Shown: piece by piece, positions 12,948 through 19,666 of the stretch
How the letters are laid out: every line of letters begins with the position of its first letter
Position numbering within the stretch: position 1 is the stretch's first letter
Assembly: GCA_014084085.1 (NCBI GenBank)
Contig: NPFB01000067.1
Span: forward strand, 172,015-201,221
Origin: Hondaea fermentalgiana
Taxonomy: Eukaryota; Sar; Bigyra; Thraustochytrida; Thraustochytriidae
Direction of reading: 5' to 3'
Length of the DNA: 29,207 nt
Program-made: the position numbers and the translations under genes
Notes under the pieces: model-generated
What the model saw: only the letters and a program-made list of their open reading frames with translations
Told to the model about the DNA's origin: nothing
The model's database searches: none

Positions 12948-15890
12948 ATGGAGAACGCCAATAGCACCAGCGAGATTGCGAGCAACGGGAGCAGCATGGG
13001 GGGAAACAGCACCGCCGGCGGTGCCGCTGGCGGTAGCGGCAGCGGTGGCGTCGATGGCTCGGCATCTCCCCGCAATCAGCCCCTGCAAACAAACCCTCCC
13101 AAACCCGCGCGCGTCGTGGCAGATTCATTTTCCAGCCCAATGACGCAGAAACGCAAAATGATCGTGGCGCCGTCAAGGCTTGATCTTGACGGCAAGCGAT
13201 CGCGATGGGAAGACGCAGCGCGCAAGTCGCGAAAGCGAGCAGTGAGCCTCGATGACCTCTTGACGGAGATCAAGATGGAAATCATCTCTTATCTTGCCTT
13301 TGGAAGCCCTGGCTCGATCGAAGGCATCTGGGCCGCCTCCGTGACATGGAACCGTCTGTGCACAAGCGCACGGTTCTGGAAACAGTTCCCCTCCTTTGAC
13401 TCGTCGGGCGTGATCCGGACAGCGTCGTTCCAGTATCTTGGGCTGAAGAACAAAGGTACGGAAGGCAACTGCTACAAGGTGATGCACCGACGCTCGGGCC
13501 GTCTCTTTGCCATGAAACGCGCGCGCGTGTATCCCACGGGCGAGGGCGTCCCATACTATATGCTACGCGAGTTGGCGTTTTTGCAAGGATTACGACATCC
13601 GCACATTGCCACCGTCGAACGAATTTCGCTGGTGGACAACAAGTTGCACCTTTTCTTCAGCTACATGGAAAAGTCGCTCTTTGATCTCATTAACCCCAAC
13701 AATGACGCCGACGGCGGCAAGCCCTTGCCGCCGACGCTAATTCGGCGTTTCCTGTACCAAATATTGCAAGGCGTCGCATTTTGCCACCAGCGCGGCGTCT
13801 TGCACCGCAACCTGAAACCCAAACATCTATTGGTGGACATTCCAGGCATTTCGAATTCGTCGCGCCGCTGTACTACGGTGCGGGAAGAGCGGGAGTCCAT
13901 TTCCTACATTTTGGGTCTCACCGATAAGCGACCACCCCCCGTTCCGGAGATGGACACCGCGGGAGAGGAGATCGCAGGCCCGGAAAATGCCATGGATGAC
14001 CATGTGTACGCTGAGCTTCTTACAGCCGCCGAAAGCGGGAGCATCCGCATTTCTGATTTTGCCCTGGTCCGCTCCACCTCGATTCCGCTTCGCAATTATA
14101 CTACAGAGGTCGTCACACTCTGGTATCGGTCTCCAGAAGTTCTCATGGGTGGCCGATACTTTGCTGCGGTTGATGTGTGGTCGGTGGGCTGCGTATTTGC
14201 AGAGATGATCCTTGGCAAGCCCTTGTTTCCCGGTATTTGCGAAATTGATCAGCTTTTCCAGATTTTTCTCAAGCTCGGAACGCCGAACGAGTCGACCTGG
14301 TCAGGTTTTTCTCAACTGCCAAACTTTCAGCCCGAGTTCCCACGCTGGCCGCAACGCTCCCTCAAGGTGCACGTGCCGAATTTGGATGAGGATGGCGTCG
14401 ACCTCATGACGCGAATGCTCGACGTGAACCCAAACCGCCGCATCACGGCCGAGGAAGCGCTGCAGCACCCCTACTTTGATCCGATTCGGGCGCAGCCCAA
14501 GGCTCCAGATGTTGATGCTGCGCCGTCCACAGACCCCACGCCACGTGTCGGCCCCGGTCGCCCCGCGGAGGATGATGAATTCGGTCGCGTTGTCTCTGTG
14601 CCTGGCCAGGTGGACTTGAACTCATTAAGCTGGCACGACGCGGACACTGAGGAATTCAAGACAACGTGCTGGAAATACGCAGGCAAGATCGATCGACTCG
14701 CGCGCGAAGATCGAGGCGGTGCGCCGCGGCAAGGTCTCGACGACATGCTGTATCTAATTCGCTACTACCACTATCTCAAGGCGCTGGAAGCGGAAATGTT
14801 CCCCCTTGCAGATTACCTCGTCGAACCAGAAATGATGCCGGCCGCCGTAGAGGCTGGCGCCGGGCGAGGGGCTGTGGTAGCTGTCGGGGCCACTGGCGCA
14901 GTGGCTCCAGGCCAGGGACCGCAGCATCGCGGAGGGCAGCAAGAAGAGCTCACTGGGCTTGCTCAGCTGCCTCCGGCCCCGACGCAGCAAGGTCAGATGC
15001 AGGAACAGTTGGAACAGCTCCCGCCTGATCAGCGACCACAGGAGGAGGAATTGGAGGAGGGCGCCGAGCAAGGCATGGGGGCACTGGCGCGTACAATCGA
15101 AGAGCAAAACGCCACGAACATGCAAGCCAATCTGCAACCGCTGCATCGGTCGATGCTTGTAGACTGGCTTGTGGAGGTGATTGACGTTTTTGACATGTCG
15201 GTGCGAAGTGTGTTCATGGCGGTCAATTACACGGATCGTTACCTCGCGAAGCAATTTGTACAGCGGAACCGCTTCCAGCTTCTTGGAGCCACCTGCCTGC
15301 ACATTGCCTCCAAGTGCGAGGATGTTTCCTACATTGGTGTGGAAGACCTCGTTGTGTGCGCAGACAAAGTGTATGGCCCCGAGGACGTTTTGCGTCTTGA
15401 AGAGAAGGTCCTGAACACGCTCGACTTTCATATTTCCGTACCGACGGTGATCGATTTCTTGAACGTTTTTATTGTGCGGCTCATGTACAGTTCCGGCGAA
15501 GACCAGAGCTGCACCGTGCTGGCTTCGGGAATTAGCGCGCTCCGGGAGATGCACGTGAGCAAGGAAGCCAAGGCCCTGGCTCAGTACCTTGCCGAGCTTT
15601 CGCTGCAGGAACACTTTTTCATTGCCCAAATGCCCTCATGCGTGGCGGCTGCGGCGCTCGGGTTTGCCCTTTTCCTCAGGGGTTTGCCCATTTATCCTGA
15701 GCGCTTTGAGGCTGTCACGGGCTATTCTCTCAAGGCGCTTCGTCCCTGCGTGGAGCGCCTCAGCAACGCCTTGCAAGATGCGCCCCTGCGTCCCAATTTG
15801 CACGTGATTTTGCGTCGTTACCAGCGCCCGCAGAACTTTTCCGTCGCGGTCACCTCGCTGACGCGGCCCCTGTACACCATGTTCGAGTGA
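12948..15890 (+). CDS. F-box - degenerate CDK-like kinase - cyclin fusion protein
   Basis: A 980-residue single-exon frame with three cell-cycle modules. (1) Residues about 99-147 resemble an F-box (LDDLLTEIKMEIISYL ... WAASVTWNRLCTSARFWKQF), which would bind SKP1 in an SCF ubiquitin ligase. (2) Residues about 162-540 form a CDK-type kinase domain. VAIK-Lys is Lys190; the PSTAIRE helix is EGVPYYMLREL with Glu208 kept; the T-loop RNYTTEVVTLWYRSPE keeps Thr385, and GxxxDVWSVGCVFAEM follows. The active site is degenerate: HRD is HRN (Asn288), the catalytic-loop Asn is His293, DFG is DFA (370-372), and the first loop glycine is lost. About 70 residues are inserted between catalytic loop and DFA. 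(3) After a Gln/Glu/Pro-rich linker, residues about 725-960 form an A/B-type cyclin, with HRSMLVDWLVEV and the CDK-contacting Lys of ASKCEDV and Glu of RLEEKVL intact. The F-box call is the weakest part. Confidence 0.88.
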   Translation: MENANSTSEIASNGSSMGGNSTAGGAAGGSGSGGVDGSASPRNQPLQTNPPKPARVVADSFSSPMTQKRKMIVAPSRLDLDGKRSRWEDAARKSRKRAVSLDDLLTEIKMEIISYLAFGSPGSIEGIWAASVTWNRLCTSARFWKQFPSFDSSGVIRTASFQYLGLKNKGTEGNCYKVMHRRSGRLFAMKRARVYPTGEGVPYYMLRELAFLQGLRHPHIATVERISLVDNKLHLFFSYMEKSLFDLINPNNDADGGKPLPPTLIRRFLYQILQGVAFCHQRGVLHRNLKPKHLLVDIPGISNSSRRCTTVREERESISYILGLTDKRPPPVPEMDTAGEEIAGPENAMDDHVYAELLTAAESGSIRISDFALVRSTSIPLRNYTTEVVTLWYRSPEVLMGGRYFAAVDVWSVGCVFAEMILGKPLFPGICEIDQLFQIFLKLGTPNESTWSGFSQLPNFQPEFPRWPQRSLKVHVPNLDEDGVDLMTRMLDVNPNRRITAEEALQHPYFDPIRAQPKAPDVDAAPSTDPTPRVGPGRPAEDDEFGRVVSVPGQVDLNSLSWHDADTEEFKTTCWKYAGKIDRLAREDRGGAPRQGLDDMLYLIRYYHYLKALEAEMFPLADYLVEPEMMPAAVEAGAGRGAVVAVGATGAVAPGQGPQHRGGQQEELTGLAQLPPAPTQQGQMQEQLEQLPPDQRPQEEELEEGAEQGMGALARTIEEQNATNMQANLQPLHRSMLVDWLVEVIDVFDMSVRSVFMAVNYTDRYLAKQFVQRNRFQLLGATCLHIASKCEDVSYIGVEDLVVCADKVYGPEDVLRLEEKVLNTLDFHISVPTVIDFLNVFIVRLMYSSGEDQSCTVLASGISALREMHVSKEAKALAQYLAELSLQEHFFIAQMPSCVAAAALGFALFLRGLPIYPERFEAVTGYSLKALRPCVERLSNALQDAPLRPNLHVILRRYQRPQNFSVAVTSLTRPLYTMFE

Positions 15891-16194
15891 GTGAGGGATG
15901 TTGGTTGTCGATTGAAACAGAAAGAAGATAAACCACAAACAAAGAAACAAACAAAGAAACACAGAAAGCAAGCTTCGTTTAGAAATAAAATTCCATTTCC
16001 CTCTCCCTTGGACATCAAGAGGGCAAAGTGCTTTCGAGACGAGGAGCACGCGCACGCAAGATCCTCTTGCGAGCGCCGGAAGGGCTTGTTATGCGTGAAT
16101 GCCATCAACTCCAAGGAAGAAAAATAAGAAGGAGCTCTATCTAAACCGTCACTCACTGTCAGGTCAGGTCAGCAGCAGTCAGAGAAAATTAGCG
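15891..16194. other. Spacer between fusion gene and basic protein gene
   Basis: 304 bp. It has an A-rich AAACAAAG repeat after the stop, an AATAAA at 15984-15989 that could serve as the polyadenylation signal of the fusion gene, and a GTCAG repeat near 16157-16172 before the next start. Confidence 0.55.
15931..15969 (+). repeat. (AAACAAAG)n A-rich repeat
   Basis: Tandem AAACAAAGAAAC units about 40 nt after the stop codon of the fusion gene. Confidence 0.8.
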
Positions 16195-17262
16195 ATGGTG
16201 GACGCCGACTTTGATGCGCTCGTCCGCGACCTACGCGCGCATGCGCAACCAGCGGCCCTAGGGCTCACTGTGCGCGACCTCGCGCCCGGCCGTAGACCGC
16301 GACCCTCGCGAAAACCTGCCGAGGACGACGATGCGCATGCCTTGCAAGGGACCAAGAACGACGAGGAGTTCGACTCTAGCGACGAGCATAATAACGACGT
16401 CCACTTTGGGGACGTCGCGCTGTACGTGTCAGGTGTTGAAGGCCGCCCCGTTGGCAAAGAAGATGGAGCCAGCGACACGGAAAGCAGGTTCTTCTTTGGA
16501 AAAGAGCGACGTGCGGCGCAACGCAAGCAGGTTAAGGACCACCACGCCAAGGCCCAGAACGCTCGTTCTGCTGACCAATTGAGCAGCTTGCGGCGGAAAA
16601 AGATGCAGAAAGAGCAGCCGTCCCCGGACGAGACCAAGCCGCCGCCACGAAAACGCGGTCGACGTAAAAAGGTACTTCCTCGCACAGAGATTGCGACCGA
16701 GGTTAGCGTCAGTCTCGACGCCGATGCCGCTGCACGCGCGCAAAAAGCTCTTGCGCAGCTTGCATCGCATAAAAGTGAAAAGGCATCGAGAAAGATCGAG
16801 CGCATGCAACGCAAGGCGCGCAAGAAGCTCAAGACTCTGGCGCGTCAAAGCGGAGTCAAGCCTCCTTCCTCGTCCTCCTCGTTGTTCTCAAAGTCGTCAT
16901 TCTCGATGGCCCAGGGAAAGACCGAGTCTTCCAAAAAAGTCGAGTCCCCGCGCACAGACGCGATCACATTGATTCCATCCATTGCGGGCGCGCGCGCTCC
17001 GAGCGCGTCAATGTCAGGAATGTCAGCATTCCGCGCGCTTCGCCAGCAAGATCTCTTTGCATACTCCGTGCCGCTCGACTCCGACCAGGACAAGCTAGCT
17101 TCGTCACAAAGTACCGGACACGAACAAGCTTCGAATCACGTCACCGCTAACGCCAATGTCGACGATGATTTTGGTGATCTTTCTCTCTTTCAAGACGTCT
17201 CGCAGGCGCCTGGACGCCAGCGCCGACACTACCTTTTGGCCGATCGTCGCAACGGCGGATAA
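16195..17262 (+). CDS. Basic, largely disordered protein of unknown function, probably nuclear
   Basis: A 355-residue frame with no family that I recognise. The chosen start (ATG at 16195, context GCGATGG, protein MVDADFDALVRDLRA) is better than the in-frame ATG at 16099, which has T at -3. The N-terminus is a short amphipathic helix. An acidic patch follows (EDDDAHALQGTKNDEEFDSS), then basic stretches with a strong nuclear-localisation-like cluster RKRGRRKKV at about residue 151. Next come an Ala/Lys/Arg helical segment (about 175-218, KASRKIERMQRKARKKLKTL), a Ser-rich run, and a conserved-looking end DDDFGDLSLFQDVS. The composition suggests a nuclear or nucleolar RNA- or chromatin-associated protein; this is inference from charge pattern only. 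Base composition is like the neighbouring genes, so it is probably a real gene. Confidence 0.6.
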   Translation: MVDADFDALVRDLRAHAQPAALGLTVRDLAPGRRPRPSRKPAEDDDAHALQGTKNDEEFDSSDEHNNDVHFGDVALYVSGVEGRPVGKEDGASDTESRFFFGKERRAAQRKQVKDHHAKAQNARSADQLSSLRRKKMQKEQPSPDETKPPPRKRGRRKKVLPRTEIATEVSVSLDADAAARAQKALAQLASHKSEKASRKIERMQRKARKKLKTLARQSGVKPPSSSSSLFSKSSFSMAQGKTESSKKVESPRTDAITLIPSIAGARAPSASMSGMSAFRALRQQDLFAYSVPLDSDQDKLASSQSTGHEQASNHVTANANVDDDFGDLSLFQDVSQAPGRQRRHYLLADRRNGG

Positions 17263-18002
17263 TTGACTCTTGTGCGTCTCGGCCCTCGGTCTATGCTCGG
17301 ATTGATGTTCCGCATGCGGACCAAGCAAGGAACACTCGGCAAAGAAACGCACGCCCAGTTCCTTCTCTTCGGAATCGCCGTCGCATCTACCGGCGATTTC
17401 GGACGCTCGCCTGCTTGGATGATACGTGCGTGCGATAATTCTCGCGGTGACAGAGAGAAGACTTTCGAAGCTCTTCACGTCCAACTCCTTTCCGCCAGGA
17501 CTATCAGCGGCCAGCATGCAGATCTGCTCATTGTCTCCGAGCCCTGTCGACCCGGTCCATCGATGATCGTCGGTACTACTTGGGCCTAGGGCCTAAAAGT
17601 CTGCTACCACTACTACTACTACTACTAGTATATACTATACCGGCCTCGTTGGGAAATCCCAATCTCCAGAGAGAAGTGGAGCAGAGCGAAAACAGCACGA
17701 GAGAAGGCGACGGCGAGGAGCGCGGCGGGCGAGCGCGCGAGGGGCGCCCGGGGCGGAGCGCCGGCGGACAGCTCGCGACGCACCGCTGACTGGCAGACGC
17801 GGCGGACCAGGCACGAGGGCTCGAGCGAGGAGCGAGAGCGAGATTGAGCTCGAGGTTGACTTGGACTCGCAAGTCCTGCCCCTGCACAGCAAATCAAGCA
17901 CGTCCGACCGAAGATCTTGGAGACGCTCGCGCGCAAGCACGGTAAGCTCACTCGATCGCACGCACGTAACCTCGAGGGAACGAGGACGTAAGAAGAGCAA
18001 AG
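17263..18002. other. Intergenic region upstream of PEX16; no gene
   Basis: 740 bp. 17263-17580 is an ordinary GC-balanced stretch with overlapping open frames but no good start or family match. 17603-17640 holds a CTA repeat running into TAGTATATACTATA, the most TATA-like sequence here. 17680-17830 is GC-rich. 17940 has an isolated donor-like GGTAAGC in the presumed PEX16 leader, so a 5'UTR intron is possible. Confidence 0.55.
17603..17628. repeat. (CTA)n microsatellite
   Basis: CTACCA then seven CTA units, followed by AT-rich TATATACTATA. Confidence 0.85.
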
Positions 18003-19229
18003 ATGTCGGAGACCGGGTCGAGTCCGAGCGAAATGCTCGCGCAGTACAAGGAGATGGTGCGCACGCATCCAGAGCAGGTGAAGCGCATGGAGGAAATGGG
18101 TCGTCTGGTGACGATGCTCGTGCCAACGACACGGCTTGGCAAGTACTCTGAAGTCTTTCAGGAGGCCACATACTCGGTGCTGAGCCTAGTAAGCCTGTAC
18201 CATAGCCGCATTATCCACCAGGTGCGGCTTTCGGAACAGAATACGCCGCTGGCGTGGCTCGTTAAACTCGTCTTGACACTCTTTGGTCAGACGGAGGTGG
18301 TGATCGAAATGCTTACGCGCATCATCCGCGGCGATGATGCCCGCATGCGCATTGTCATCTTTATCGAGTGGTTCAAGGCCATCTGTAGACTCGCGCTCTT
18401 TTCACAGTCTGGACGACGCAGCATCATTGTTGCTGGAGGCCAGCTTCAGCCCCTGCCCCCTGGTGGCGAAGCCGTTGCTGCGAACGGCTCGGCAAGCTCC
18501 GAGGCTACCGTGGCCGATGCACAGAGTAGCCCTGCTTCGCCGGGGGAGGTCGTTGAGCAGGGCACGACGGAGGCCACACTCAAGAACAAACCGCAATGGG
18601 TTGGCCGACGCTCTGGCAAGGCCGTTCCCCTGTCGGCCTCTTTGGCTTCGCATGACAACGTGAATGACGCGCCCCTTGTGGCGAATGCCACAGCTGCTGC
18701 AGGGGCCAAGACTCTTGCTTTGTCTGAAGCCGGTCCTGAAGATCAAGCGCTGCGCACGGCCGGCGAGGTCCTTCACATCATGCGCCCAGTCATTTATGTT
18801 ATGCAAATGCGACACAAGAGCGCTCAGAAGTCGTGGACGCCTTGGGTTGTCTCGCTTCTGTTGGAGCTTTTGTCGCTGCGTTGCAGCTCCGTTGCGACGC
18901 CCGGCCCCGTCGTCAAGCAAACCGAGTCCGCAAACTCCGCCGAGGTTATGACGCTCGCGCTGCAAAAACTCGTTTCCGGGTCGTCGGGTTCAAGCAAGCT
19001 GCCTCCTGCAGCAGCCAAGGTGATCGACGACGAACTGCGTCGCCGCCGGACGTTGTTCTCGTTTTATTTTATGCGTTCTCCTGTGTTTGACCTTGTCACG
19101 CTTCCGGCCGTGCGTCGCTTTGCCAAGAGTCTCAGCCATTTGCCTGGTCTTGGAAACAACATTGAGAAGATGCTCGTGGAGATGGTCATGTACTACCACC
19201 GCAACCATTTCCACATTGCTGGAAGCTAA
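18003..19229 (+). CDS. PEX16: Peroxisomal biogenesis factor PEX16
   Basis: A 408-residue intronless peroxin. PEX16 is an integral membrane protein that receives PEX3 and peroxisomal membrane proteins and supports de novo peroxisome formation from the ER. Family landmarks in order: N-terminal helical region with YKEMVRTHPEQVKRMEEM; FIEWFKAICRL (about 120-130); WVGRRSGK (about 199-206), equal to the YVGKRSGR motif; EVLHIMRPVIYVM; KSWTPWVVSLLLEL (SWKPW in relatives); and RRRRTLFSFYFMRSPVFD, the highly diagnostic block near the C-terminus. It is longer than the animal protein (about 336) because of Ala/Ser-rich linkers at about 150-195 and 205-250. Start ATG in context CAAAGATGT with A at -3. It converges on phosphofructokinase. 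Confidence 0.9.
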   Translation: MSETGSSPSEMLAQYKEMVRTHPEQVKRMEEMGRLVTMLVPTTRLGKYSEVFQEATYSVLSLVSLYHSRIIHQVRLSEQNTPLAWLVKLVLTLFGQTEVVIEMLTRIIRGDDARMRIVIFIEWFKAICRLALFSQSGRRSIIVAGGQLQPLPPGGEAVAANGSASSEATVADAQSSPASPGEVVEQGTTEATLKNKPQWVGRRSGKAVPLSASLASHDNVNDAPLVANATAAAGAKTLALSEAGPEDQALRTAGEVLHIMRPVIYVMQMRHKSAQKSWTPWVVSLLLELLSLRCSSVATPGPVVKQTESANSAEVMTLALQKLVSGSSGSSKLPPAAAKVIDDELRRRRTLFSFYFMRSPVFDLVTLPAVRRFAKSLSHLPGLGNNIEKMLVEMVMYYHRNHFHIAGS

Positions 19230-19666
19230 GCCCTCTCAAAAGATGCATCAAGAACGCTTTTTATATAATTGATCGTAATTGATCTTCTTTTTCATTCACT
19301 CACTCACTCATCTCAAATTCGGCGTCTAACATGTATATTTTGGGAGGAAACGAACGATTGACCTGCAAATACAAAAACACGTCGCGAGAACGCGATCCCG
19401 AGCCAATTCCCGGGTCCATTTCCGCGCCCATGCCTGAGCCGACCCAGGTTTTTGTTGTCGGTCCTTGACAATTCAAAGCTTTAAAGGCGCTGATGTTGAA
19501 GATCTGATGACAGAGCTTGGCCGCTCATGTGTTCTGATTCAACGTCACCGTAAAGGTAAAGTGAGCCTGGGCCCCTCCTGCAAACGACAACAGATGGTAA
19601 AAAAGAAAAAGAAAGTTTCCTGTCTATCTATTGATGTCACGTGTTGGGTTCAGCCAGATGTCCTCT
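19230..19666. other. Convergent 3' region between PEX16 and PFK; no gene
   Basis: 437 bp, AT-richer than the genes, with an ATTGATCGTAATTGATC repeat at about 19268-19284 and a short CACT repeat near 19295. No supported coding sequence. Confidence 0.55.

Noticed and set aside
17263..17589. 108-codon plus frame after the basic protein gene
   Set aside because: No recognisable motif, starts directly after the preceding stop without a separate promoter-like gap, and an equally long antisense frame overlaps it; treated as 3'UTR or spacer.
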